DNA from: an uncultured Lachnospiraceae bacterium
Lineage (GTDB): Bacteria > Bacillota > Clostridia > Lachnospirales > Lachnospiraceae
Reading direction: 5' to 3'
DNA: 64,000 nt
Assembly: GCA_910577105.1 (NCBI GenBank)
Contig: CAJTMB010000015.1
Span: 1-64,000, forward strand
Position 1 is the first letter of the stretch. Each line of letters opens with the position of its first letter. The position numbers and the translations under genes were made by a program. Below the pieces are notes generated by a model that searched no databases, was not told where the DNA came from, and was given only the letters and a program-made list of their open reading frames with translations. Shown piece by piece: positions 36,078 to 43,949 of this stretch.

Positions 36078-36320
36078 ATGACAACAAATACTGCACAGGT
36101 AGACAATCTCGTGGCTTTATTGGACGGCTATGCAACCAAGGGCGGACATCACTTAAATGTCAATGTTCTTAACAGGGATACCCTGCTGGATGCGCAGAAA
36201 CATCCTGAAAATTATCCCCAGCTCACAATCCGTGTTTCCGGTTATGCCGTTAATTTCATCAAATTAACTCCGGAACAGCAGGCAGATGTAATCAGCAGAA
36301 CTTTCCACGAAGCAGTTTAA
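36078..36320 (+). CDS. Stand-alone glycyl-radical domain protein (GrcA/YfiD-like)
   Basis: 80 aa corresponding to the C-terminal domain of pyruvate formate-lyase. The motif IRVSGYAVNF carries the radical Gly (residue 55), flanked by HLNVNVLNRDTLLDAQ and LTPEQQADVISRTFHEA. E. coli GrcA, 127 aa, is a spare part that restores oxygen-cleaved formate-lyase; this protein is shorter and is essentially only the radical domain. An excellent AAAGGAGG site precedes the ATG and a strong terminator follows. No formate-lyase or activase gene is nearby. Function as a repair cofactor is inferred from the family. Confidence 0.9.
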   Translation: MTTNTAQVDNLVALLDGYATKGGHHLNVNVLNRDTLLDAQKHPENYPQLTIRVSGYAVNFIKLTPEQQADVISRTFHEAV

Positions 36321-36331
36321 AAAATCGCATC

Positions 36332-36361
36332 AAAAAGGCGCCGCACCCGCGGCGCCTTTTT
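36332..36361 (+). terminator. Strong intrinsic terminator after the glycyl-radical gene
   Basis: AAAAA, GGCGCCGC stem, ACCC loop, GCGGCGCC, TTTTT. The symmetric A/T flanks would also allow termination of transcripts coming from the minus strand. Confidence 0.92.
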
Positions 36362-36362
36362 C

Positions 36363-36680
36363 GCGTGAAACATAAAATTTCTTAGCGAAATGCCCATTAG
36401 CATAAGCTTTAGAAATTCTTTTCACGCGTGAAACTTAGCACTTCTTGGCGAAACAGCCTCTGCTGTGAGCCTTAGAAGTACTTTTCATGCGTGAAACTTA
36501 GAATTTCTTAGCGAAACGCCCATTGGCATGAGCTTTAGAAATTCTTTTCACGCGTGAAACTTAGCACTTCTTGGCGAAACAGCCTTTGCTGTGAGCCTTA
36601 GAAGTACTTTTCACGCGTGAAACTTAGAATTTCTTAGCAAAACGCCCATTGGCATTGAGCTTTAGAAATTCTTTTCACGC
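36363..36680. repeat. Five tandem 63-bp hairpin repeats, alternating types A-B-A-B-A
   Basis: Units start at 36363, 36426, 36489, 36552 and 36615, each GCGTGAAA ... TTTCACGC, so every unit is a palindrome ~63 bp long joined at ACGCGT. Type A has stem AGAATTTCT/AGAAATTCT with an inner GCC-CATT-GGC loop. Type B has AGCACTTCT/AGAAGTACT with an inner CAGC-CTCT-GCTG loop. The stems differ in sequence but keep pairing, and copies of one type are nearly identical. The array fills the space between two convergent genes. Not a CRISPR array, because there are no unique spacers. Confidence 0.95.
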
Positions 36681-36683
36681 TCT

Positions 36684-37304
36684 TTAGTCAGCCCAATCCT
36701 GCCATGTTACCCATTCATCATCGTATGTAATATGATACATGGCGATACCGCATACTTCTGCATCATAATCGAAGTTTACGGAAAAGATAACTACTTCGTC
36801 ATAGTCTGACATAGAAGCTTCACAGAACCAGACATCGCGTACTTCCACGTCAGTCATCTGCTTCCATGCTCCGCCTTCTTTTTTGTAGCCTATATCCAGC
36901 CACACACTGTTGGCATCGTCATACATTTCGGAAAGCTCCTGATTGGAATATACATCAAAACTGGTGTAAGAACTGTCTTCTCCGGAGAGAAGTTCCCATA
37001 CGGCATATCCGTTCTTTACATTGTAAAGTTTTTTGAAGTCTTCCATGGTCATGCCAAGTTCAAGACCTCTGTTGGTGGCAAATCCGCTATCGTATTCCTC
37101 ATAGGAATTGTCGCCGAAATCCGTTGTCAGATAGCTGACATCATCCCACACGATAAAGGAATTGCCTTCTTCTACCACCACTTTTTCGGAACCATCCTTG
37201 AAAGTGAAGTCATCTTCTGTCCATTTGCTCTTAGAAGCGCCGCCGCAAGCGGTCAGGCCTAAGACCATTACACATGTCAATAAAGCTGCAACTACTCTTT
37301 TCAT
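36684..37304 (-). CDS. Putative lipoprotein of unknown function
   Basis: 206 aa from ATG 37304, which has GAGGAGG upstream; the longer frame to 37400 runs into pnp and is not used. Signal peptide MKRVVAALLTCVMVLGLTAC with lipobox LTAC. The mature part is acidic and rich in Tyr/Trp/Asp (FIVWDDVSYLTTDFGDNSY), with no family I recognise. Its stop lies 3 bp from the hairpin array, which would be its 3' untranslated region. Confidence 0.85.
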   Translation of the reverse strand: MKRVVAALLTCVMVLGLTACGGASKSKWTEDDFTFKDGSEKVVVEEGNSFIVWDDVSYLTTDFGDNSYEEYDSGFATNRGLELGMTMEDFKKLYNVKNGYAVWELLSGEDSSYTSFDVYSNQELSEMYDDANSVWLDIGYKKEGGAWKQMTDVEVRDVWFCEASMSDYDEVVIFSVNFDYDAEVCGIAMYHITYDDEWVTWQDWAD

Positions 37305-37336
37305 TTGTTTCCTCCTCATTAATGATTTAATTTTCA

Positions 37337-39427
37337 TTATTGCTGCGCTACGTCTTTCATGGAAAAGCTGATTCTGCCCATCTTGTCCTTGCCAAGGCAT
37401 ACAACCGTGACAACGTCCCCCAGGGTCAGAACATCCTCCACATGATTGATTCTTTCTTTGGCAATCTTGGAAATGTGCACCATGCCTTCCTTGCCCGGAG
37501 CAAATTCAAGGAATGCACCAAATTCTTTAATGCTTACCACCTTGCCCTTAAATATCTGGCCTTCCTCAAAGTCGGTGACGATTAACTTAATCATCTCCAC
37601 TGCTTTGTCCATCATTTCCTTGTCCGTGCCGCATACGGATACCTGTCCGTCATCCGTTATATCAATCTTAACGCCTGTGCGGGCAATAATTTCATTGATA
37701 GTCTTACCTCTCTGTCCAACGACATCCCCGATTTTCTCAGGGTCAATCTGAATGGAAATAATCTTCGGTGCATAAGGACCCACCTCCGGTCTGGGAGCAG
37801 CAATGGCAGGCTTCATGCAGCTGTCCATGATAAACAGTCTTGCCTCACGGCACCTTGCAACCGCACCTTCCACAATGGGTCTTGTCAGTCCGTGTATCTT
37901 GATATCCATCTGAATGGCTGTAATGCCTTCCGTGGTGCCTGTCACCTTAAAGTCCATGTCCCCGAAGAAATCTTCCAGTCCCTGGATATCCGTCAAAAGA
38001 ACAAATTCATCATCATTCTCCCCCGTAACAAGACCACAGGAGATACCAGCCACCATCTTTTTAATAGGAACGCCGGCAGCCATCAGCGACATACAGGAAG
38101 CACAGGTGGATGCCATGGAGGTGGAACCGTTGGATTCAAATGTTTCGGATACCGTACGGATTGCATACGGAAATTCCTCTTCACCGGGAAGCACGGGTAT
38201 CAAGGCTCTTTCTGCCAGCGCGCCGTGTCCGATTTCCCTTCGTCCCGGTCCTCTGGAAACTTTTGTTTCCCCTACGGAATAGGACGGGAAATTATACTGG
38301 TGCATATATCTTTTGGAAGTTTCATTTTCATCAAGACCGTCCACACGCTGGGCCTCTGACAAAGGCGCCAGGGTACATACATTGCAAATCTGTGTCTGTC
38401 CGCGGGTAAACATTGCGGAACCATGCACACGGGGAATGATGTCCACTTCTGCCGCCAGCGGGCGAATCTGTGTGATTTCCCTGCCATCCGGACGCTTGTG
38501 GTCTTTTAATATCATTTTGCGTACCGTCTTTTTCTGATACTGGTAAACAGCTTCTCCCAATACGGCAAGCCATTCTTCGTTCTCTGCAAAAGCTTCCTCC
38601 AGCTTTTCCGTAATATTTTTGATATTTTCTTCCCTTGTCTGCTTGTCATCGGTGAATACGGCAACTTCCATTTCCGCCGGTGTCACAATTTCCATCATGG
38701 CAGTAAAGAGCTCTGCCGGGATGGCGCAGCTCGTATAGTCATGTTTCGGTTTACCCACCTCTGCTACGATTTTCTCTATAAATGCTATGATGGTCTGGTT
38801 GATTTCATGTGCCTTATAAATCGCTTCCAGCATTTTTGCCTCAGGGATTTCGTTGGCGCCTGCCTCAATCATGATAACTTTTTCCTTGGTGGAGGCTACC
38901 GTCAGGTTCAAATCTCCCACTTTCCACTGCTCCTGGGAAGGATTCACCACCAGTTCTCCGTCAATCATGCCCATCTGCGTCATGGCGCAGGGACCGTCAA
39001 AAGGAATATCGGAAATACTGGTTGCTATGGCAGCGCCCAGCATTGCCACCAGTTCAGGGCGGCAGGCAGGGTCCACGCTCATAACCATATTGTTCAAAGT
39101 AACGTCATTCCTGTAATCTTTGGGAAAAAGAGGACGCATGGGCCTGTCAATAACACGGCTGGTAAGCACTGCATTTTCGCTTGCCTTCCCTTCCCTCTTA
39201 TTAAAACCGCCCGGAATTTTGCCTACCGCATACAGTTTTTCTTCATATTCCACACTCAGGGGAAAGAAATCAATGCCGTCCCTTGGCTTGTCCGATGCCG
39301 TCGCACAGGACAGTACCGTTGTATCCCCATAGTGCATGAATGCACAGCCGTTGGCCTGTTTGCCCACCCTGCCGATATCCACGCTCAAGGTACGGCCGGC
39401 CAGTTCCATAGTAAAAGTTTTGTACAT
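37337..39427 (-). CDS. pnp: Polyribonucleotide nucleotidyltransferase (PNPase)
   Basis: Phosphorolytic 3'-5' exoribonuclease. Two RNase PH domains (first with RVGKQANGCAFMHYGDTTVL, second with VHGSAMFTRGQTQ), an all-helical linker, then KH (GDVVGQRGKTINEIIARTGV) and S1 (FKGKVVSIKEFGAFLEFAPG) RNA-binding domains. 696 aa from ATG 39427, with AAGGAGAAC upstream; the longer frame is not supported. It lies next to rpsO, the ancestral order. Confidence 0.96.
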   Translation of the reverse strand: MYKTFTMELAGRTLSVDIGRVGKQANGCAFMHYGDTTVLSCATASDKPRDGIDFFPLSVEYEEKLYAVGKIPGGFNKREGKASENAVLTSRVIDRPMRPLFPKDYRNDVTLNNMVMSVDPACRPELVAMLGAAIATSISDIPFDGPCAMTQMGMIDGELVVNPSQEQWKVGDLNLTVASTKEKVIMIEAGANEIPEAKMLEAIYKAHEINQTIIAFIEKIVAEVGKPKHDYTSCAIPAELFTAMMEIVTPAEMEVAVFTDDKQTREENIKNITEKLEEAFAENEEWLAVLGEAVYQYQKKTVRKMILKDHKRPDGREITQIRPLAAEVDIIPRVHGSAMFTRGQTQICNVCTLAPLSEAQRVDGLDENETSKRYMHQYNFPSYSVGETKVSRGPGRREIGHGALAERALIPVLPGEEEFPYAIRTVSETFESNGSTSMASTCASCMSLMAAGVPIKKMVAGISCGLVTGENDDEFVLLTDIQGLEDFFGDMDFKVTGTTEGITAIQMDIKIHGLTRPIVEGAVARCREARLFIMDSCMKPAIAAPRPEVGPYAPKIISIQIDPEKIGDVVGQRGKTINEIIARTGVKIDITDDGQVSVCGTDKEMMDKAVEMIKLIVTDFEEGQIFKGKVVSIKEFGAFLEFAPGKEGMVHISKIAKERINHVEDVLTLGDVVTVVCLGKDKMGRISFSMKDVAQQ

Positions 39428-39492
39428 ATTGTTCTCCTTATTTTCTATCCGTTTGCCGGACATTTGCTTCAGCAGGCTTTCCGAAACTACTG

Positions 39493-39514
39493 AAAAAAAC
39501 AGCGCTTTTCGCTG
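39493..39514 (-). terminator. Intrinsic terminator between rpsO and pnp
   Basis: Minus strand: CAGCG stem, AAAAG loop, CGCTG, then TTTTTTT. It would end or attenuate rpsO transcripts before pnp, whose start is 66 bp beyond it. Confidence 0.75.
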
Positions 39515-39591
39515 CCCTTTTCAGCGGTCTCGGACAATGCTGCCTGAAGGGTTTACGGGTTTCACACCGGGTGGAATCCACCCAATTGTAA

Positions 39592-39628
39592 AGGCGGAGA
39601 AACCGAAAAAATCGGGCATGCTCCGCCT
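39592..39628 (-). terminator. Hairpin after rpsO
   Basis: AGGCGGAG pairs with CTCCGCCT around a loop that contains an inner CCGA/TCGG. The following T-run is weak. A second hairpin GGGTGG-AAT-CCACCC lies just beyond (about 39569-39583). With the stronger terminator at 39493 this makes a structured rpsO-pnp spacer, possibly a processing site. Confidence 0.55.
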
Positions 39629-39642
39629 CTGTGTTTCAAACA

Positions 39643-39909
39643 TTACTTTCTAAGACCCAGTCTTGCAATGAGTGCACGATACCTCTCGATATCCTTTTCC
39701 TTTAAATAGTTGAGCAGGCCTCTTCTCTGTCCAACCATCTTTAACAGACCCCTGTTGGAATGATGGTCCTTGGGGTTGCTCTTCATATGCTCGGTCAACT
39801 CCCTGATTCTCTCGGTCAGTACTGCAATCTGTACCTCGGGTGAACCGGTATCTCCGGGCTTTGTCGCATACTCATTGATAATAGCTGTCTTTTTTTCCTT
39901 GGAAATCAT
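39643..39909 (-). CDS. rpsO: 30S ribosomal protein S15
   Basis: 88 aa, full length, with the S15 signature (TGSPEVQIAVLTERIRELTEH, then HHSNRGLLKMVGQRRGLLNYL). It binds the 16S rRNA central domain early in assembly. AGGAGG is just upstream. The ~90-nt leader between the promoter and start can fold (CCTG-GTGT-CAGG stem), as expected if S15 represses its own translation; this is inference. Confidence 0.97.
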   Translation of the reverse strand: MISKEKKTAIINEYATKPGDTGSPEVQIAVLTERIRELTEHMKSNPKDHHSNRGLLKMVGQRRGLLNYLKEKDIERYRALIARLGLRK

Positions 39910-39999
39910 GATTTAATCCTCCTATACTTGAAATCGCCTGACACCAGGATTAGGTCGGAGTATCCAGAACCCGGGCATCGGCTGTAATCATACCTTGTT

Positions 40000-40028
40000 A
40001 TAATAGCATAAACTCTTAAAAAAGTAAA
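40000..40028 (-). promoter_or_regulatory. Promoter of rpsO
   Basis: TTTACT-N17-TATTAT on the minus strand, about 90 bp before the S15 start and downstream of the large inverted repeat. No other good promoter is seen between trpS and rpsO. Confidence 0.6.
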
Positions 40029-40056
40029 CTGTTTTTTCCTTGAGATTCCGTATTGG

Positions 40057-40236
40057 GTATCCGTATTTTGCACGGGCGGCTGCGGCAATGTATTTGTTCC
40101 AACAGGACACGTTCTCACTCGGGTAAAAACTCAGCGGTACTAAGCTCGAAAACACCTCGCAAAGTACCGGTATTTTTACACGGTCCTTTATGGAATCAAA
40201 TACATTGCCGCAGCCGCCCGTGCAAAATACGGATAC
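40057..40236. repeat. 180-bp element with 40-bp perfect inverted arms
   Basis: Arm 40057-40096 is the exact reverse complement of arm 40197-40236 (40 of 40, beginning GTATCCGTATTTTGCACGGG). The 100-bp centre contains more nested pairing: AGGAC/GTCCT, GGTAAAAA/TATTTTTAC and GGTACT/AGTACC. Transcribed, it would form one very long, stable hairpin with a structured head. No reading frame or target duplication is visible. It lies between trpS and rpsO. It could be a MITE-like insertion or a structured RNA gene. Confidence 0.93.
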
Positions 40237-40263
40237 TCTTTTAGACCTATAAGCCGGTTTCAG

Positions 40264-41355
40264 CTATTTATCGGCTGCGTAGCGCGCTGCCTGCTCTGCG
40301 ATGAGGGCGGCATCGTCAAAGTAATTGATTTTCATGGCGGCCTTTACCTGGGACATGGTGTCCGCCGCTTCTTCTCGTGCGACTTCACTGCCTTTTTTTA
40401 GTATTTCATAGATATCGGGAATCTGCTTTTCCAGTTCTTTCCGGCGGATGCGGATGGGCTCCAGTTCCTCCTGCATCACTGCATTTAAAAACTTCTTTAC
40501 TTTCACGTCGCCTAAGCCGCCCCTCTGGTAATGGCCCTTCAGTTCATCCAGATTTGCATATTCCGGCAGGTATCTTTCAAAATGTTCCTCCCTGCAGAAT
40601 GCATCCAGATAAGTGAAAACCGTATTACCCTCCAGTGAACCGGGGTCCGTAATCTTTAAATGGTTCGGGTCGGTAAACATGCTCATGATTTTGGTGCGCA
40701 CATCATCCGCCGAATCCGACAGGTAGATGCAGTTGCCCAGAGACTTGCTCATCTTGGCTTTGCCGTCCGTTCCGGGCAGCCGGCAGCACACCTGGTTTTT
40801 GGGGATTAATGCCTCCGGCTCCACAAGTGTTTCCCCATATACCGTGTTGAATTTGCGGACGATTTCACGGCATTGCTCAATCATGGGAAGCTGGTCCTCC
40901 CCCACAGGCACGGTGGTCGCCTTAAACGCCGTAATGTCGGAAGCCTGACTAATCGGATAAGTAAAGAAACCGACCGGAATGCTGGTTTCAAAATTGCGCA
41001 TCTGGATTTCCGCTTTGACGGTGGGATTGCGCTGCAATCTGGACACCGTCACCAGATTCATGTAATAAAAAGAAAGCTCTGCCAGTTCCTGAATCTGGGA
41101 CTGGATAAAGAGGGTGGACTTTGCGGGGTCTAATCCGCAGGAGAGATAGTCAAGCGCCACCTCTATAATATTCTGCCTTACTTTTTCCGGGTTATCTGCA
41201 TTGTCAGTAAGCGCCTGAGCGTCTGCAATCATAATAAATATTTTGTCATATTCCCCTGAATTTTGCAGTTCCACCCTTCCTCTGAGCGAACCTACATAAT
41301 GTCCTACATGAAGTTTCCCTGTTGGGCGGTCTCCGGTCAAGATTATTTTACTCAT
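40264..41355 (-). CDS. trpS: Tryptophanyl-tRNA synthetase
   Basis: Class Ic synthetase charging tRNA-Trp. HIGH-type motif PTGKLHVGHYVGSL at the N-terminus and KMSKSLGN near residue 200. The start ATG (41355) lies within the end of the GH2 gene as ATGAGTAA (8-bp overlap), with AAGGAGATAAAG upstream. There is therefore no room for a T-box leader directly before it, and it probably depends on the upstream operon or a promoter inside GH2. 363 aa, with a ~25-residue C-terminal tail (NYFDDAALIAEQAARYAADK). Confidence 0.96.
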   Translation of the reverse strand: MSKIILTGDRPTGKLHVGHYVGSLRGRVELQNSGEYDKIFIMIADAQALTDNADNPEKVRQNIIEVALDYLSCGLDPAKSTLFIQSQIQELAELSFYYMNLVTVSRLQRNPTVKAEIQMRNFETSIPVGFFTYPISQASDITAFKATTVPVGEDQLPMIEQCREIVRKFNTVYGETLVEPEALIPKNQVCCRLPGTDGKAKMSKSLGNCIYLSDSADDVRTKIMSMFTDPNHLKITDPGSLEGNTVFTYLDAFCREEHFERYLPEYANLDELKGHYQRGGLGDVKVKKFLNAVMQEELEPIRIRRKELEKQIPDIYEILKKGSEVAREEAADTMSQVKAAMKINYFDDAALIAEQAARYAADK

Positions 41356-43249
41356 TTTCTTTATCTCCTTTGTCTTTGTGATTGTTTCGCTTTTCAACGG
41401 CCCTGCGCAATTCGTTGTTCCATTTTCTGATGAGACCGGGTTCCATTTTCAGAACCTCCCTGTCGTAAGTCAAAAGTCCGTTGATTTCTTCTTCCACATC
41501 AGATAGCTGTGTGTATACCGTTGCACTGACCCCCTCTTTTACGGCAGGCAGGACGGTTTCCTTCATCAGTTTTTCATACCCTTCCTCCAAAGCCTCCTTT
41601 GAGCGGAAAGTTTTATACCCATATTCTTTTTCCTGTGCGCAGTGTCCGGCAATCCTTCTGGCATATCCGCCGTATTCCGTCAAGGCAAGTGCACGGTTGG
41701 TTTCTTTTTTTAACTTTAGTTTAAAAAAATAATGGTGAATGCTTTTAAAATCCCCACCGCCCATGTCAAACCATCCGCTTGCCTGGTCCACGAGTATTTC
41801 CTTATTCAGCGTTCTAACCAGTGAGGTCATCCTTTCGGTTTCAAACTGCCCCCAGCCCTCATTAAAAGGCACAATACACACAACACTGGGGTGGTTTTTT
41901 AACATAAGAACCATTTTGGTCAATTCTCTTTCATACTCCTGCCTGCCCTGTTTATCCTGTCTGGAAAGCAGAATCCTGTGTCCGTCCCTTGCCTTTATGC
42001 CCAGCAGCTGGAACATTGTTGCAAGATAAGTAACATAAAAGCTTTTATTTTTCCTGCCGCCGTTTACCATATCCTGCCAGACCAGCATTCCCAGCCTGTC
42101 GCAGTGGTAGTACCAGCGTTCGGATTCCACCTTGACATGCTTGCGCAACATGTTAAATCCCAGTTTTTTCATGGTTTCTATATCGTACACCATGGCCTCA
42201 TCCGAGGGTGGTGTGTACATGCTCTCAGGCCAATACCCCTGGTCCAGAATGCCTACCTGCATATAAGGATTATTATTTAAAAATATGCGGCGCATCCCTG
42301 CCCTGTCCGTTCCAAGACAGCATTTGCGCATGGCAAAATAACTTTCTACGCTGTCAAGAAGAACCTGCGAAGTATTTTCTCCTCCTTCATACAAGTCCAG
42401 CTTCACTTTATAAAGCCATGGATTTTCGGGACTCCAGCTCACAAAATCAGGCAGTGGAATCCGGCAGTTTTTACCAAAAGGCAGTGTCCTGTCTTGGTAT
42501 CCGCTGTTTATAAAACGAAGTTTTATAAAAAAATTTCCTTTCCTGCAGCCCGCCGGACATTCGGCCTTCAGCTGTACTGCACCTTCATCGTAGCAGGCTT
42601 CCCACATAATATTTTTTATAAAGACCTCCGGCACCGCCTCCAGCCAGACTGTCTGCCATATTCCGCCGGTTGCGGGGTAATACATGCCTCCCGGTTTTAA
42701 CGTCTGTTTGCCAACACTGTGGTAAGAAGTGTCGGAAACATCCCATACCCTGACACTCAGGGTACATCCGCCTGTGTCTGTCTCTTCTTTTTTGATAAAG
42801 TCCGTTATATCGATGGAAAACGGAAGATATCCCCCGTTATGGCTCCCCGCCTTCTGGCCGTCCACATAGACCATACAGCTCTGGTCCACCGCACCAAAAT
42901 GCAGAAGAATGCGGCCGCCTTTTAAAAAACTTTCCCATATTCCGGGTAAAAAACGGATTTTTCTTTCATACCAAAGGTAACTTTCCGGCATCAGCTGTTT
43001 ATTTACACCCGACAAACAAGTCTCCGGTGAAAAAGGCACCAGTATTTTACCCTCAAAGGAAGCCGGGCGCTCTTCTTTTTGTATAAAGGCATAGTCCCAT
43101 AAACCGTTCAGGCACTGCCAGTTTTCCCGTACCATGCCCGGGCGGGGGTACTCGGCAAGTATTTCTTTTTCGTCTGCGGACTGCTTATATTGCCTGCTCC
43201 ATCTGGTCATCGGGCGGGCAGTAATTTCCCTTTTTTTCTGCAATTTCAT
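41348..43249 (-). CDS. Glycoside hydrolase family 2 protein
   Basis: 633 aa beta-galactosidase/glucuronidase-like enzyme. The N-terminal sugar-binding domain has LNGLWDYAF and LHFGAVDQSCMVYVDGQ; an immunoglobulin-like domain and a TIM barrel follow. The likely acid/base Glu is in PFNEGWGQFE and the nucleophile in ALTEYGGYA. Substrate is not determined. There is no signal peptide, so it acts inside the cell. The start at 43249 overlaps the acyltransferase gene by 65 bp, with AGAGAGGA before it. An ATG at 43210 is the alternative. Confidence 0.9.
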   Translation of the reverse strand: MKLQKKREITARPMTRWSRQYKQSADEKEILAEYPRPGMVRENWQCLNGLWDYAFIQKEERPASFEGKILVPFSPETCLSGVNKQLMPESYLWYERKIRFLPGIWESFLKGGRILLHFGAVDQSCMVYVDGQKAGSHNGGYLPFSIDITDFIKKEETDTGGCTLSVRVWDVSDTSYHSVGKQTLKPGGMYYPATGGIWQTVWLEAVPEVFIKNIMWEACYDEGAVQLKAECPAGCRKGNFFIKLRFINSGYQDRTLPFGKNCRIPLPDFVSWSPENPWLYKVKLDLYEGGENTSQVLLDSVESYFAMRKCCLGTDRAGMRRIFLNNNPYMQVGILDQGYWPESMYTPPSDEAMVYDIETMKKLGFNMLRKHVKVESERWYYHCDRLGMLVWQDMVNGGRKNKSFYVTYLATMFQLLGIKARDGHRILLSRQDKQGRQEYERELTKMVLMLKNHPSVVCIVPFNEGWGQFETERMTSLVRTLNKEILVDQASGWFDMGGGDFKSIHHYFFKLKLKKETNRALALTEYGGYARRIAGHCAQEKEYGYKTFRSKEALEEGYEKLMKETVLPAVKEGVSATVYTQLSDVEEEINGLLTYDREVLKMEPGLIRKWNNELRRAVEKRNNHKDKGDKENE

Positions 43250-43946
43250 TCATCCTCTCTTCAATTCTGCTCCTCACCATATCCCGGATTTGTGCCGTGC
43301 TTTTCCCTTCATACATTTCGTAAAAAATAGGTTCTAAAAAGTGTACCTGCGTTTCTACCCTTTTTAAGCTTTTTCCTTCAAAAGGCTTATAAGAATCCCA
43401 TATTGCCACAGGCACAATCGGACACTTTGCCTTTTGTGCACATTTAAAGCTCCCCGGCAAAAAAATCTGAAGGGTATTGTGGTTGTCAGTGTAACCTCCT
43501 TCGGGGAACAGCAGGAAACGCTTTCCGTTTTTCACTTCCTCCGAGACCTCCTGCATAATCCTTACCTGCTGCCTAAGGTCGGTCTTATCCAGACGTTTTC
43601 CCCTTACCAGCCCGATAAATTCATTGCTGATAGGCATCCTGGCACGTCTGGAATCCATCACGACGGAGCAGGTTCTGGGATGGGAACCCATGATTCCCAG
43701 TGCATCATATCTCCCCTGATGATTGGAGTACATCACATAACCGCCTTCATAGGGCAGGTTTTCCCTGCCAAATACCTTTGTGGTAATCTTTCCCTTTTTT
43801 CGGATAAAACTTATCAATTTCTGCGCCAGCGCAAAGCAGGCCTCGTCATTATATTTTTCCGGATGTCTGATATAGTGTGAGGACTTTACTATATAATAGA
43901 CTATAACAGGAAATAATGTAATCATTAACCAATAAAATCTTACCAT
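43185..43946 (-). CDS. 1-acyl-glycerol-3-phosphate acyltransferase (PlsC family)
   Basis: 253 aa with an N-terminal membrane helix (FYWLMITLFPVIVYYIV). Catalytic HX4D is present as NHQGRYD, followed by a block RRARMPISNEFIGLVRGKRLD and the glycerol-phosphate-binding FPEGGYT. It acylates lysophosphatidic acid or a related lipid acceptor. It lies in the apbE-plsC-GH2-trpS run. Confidence 0.88.
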   Translation of the reverse strand: MVRFYWLMITLFPVIVYYIVKSSHYIRHPEKYNDEACFALAQKLISFIRKKGKITTKVFGRENLPYEGGYVMYSNHQGRYDALGIMGSHPRTCSVVMDSRRARMPISNEFIGLVRGKRLDKTDLRQQVRIMQEVSEEVKNGKRFLLFPEGGYTDNHNTLQIFLPGSFKCAQKAKCPIVPVAIWDSYKPFEGKSLKRVETQVHFLEPIFYEMYEGKSTAQIRDMVRSRIEERMNEIAEKKGNYCPPDDQMEQAI

Positions 43947-43949
43947 CTT

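Noticed and set aside
36363..36680. Possible CRISPR array
   Set aside because: The 63-bp units are contiguous and palindromic over their whole length; there are no unique spacers and no cas genes.
39910..39999. Known S15-binding leader (rpsO autoregulation motif)
   Set aside because: The leader can fold, but I could not match the published three-way junction by eye, so it is only mentioned under rpsO.
41348..41420. T-box riboswitch for trpS
   Set aside because: The start overlaps the GH2 gene and the preceding sequence is coding; no T-box core motif was seen there.
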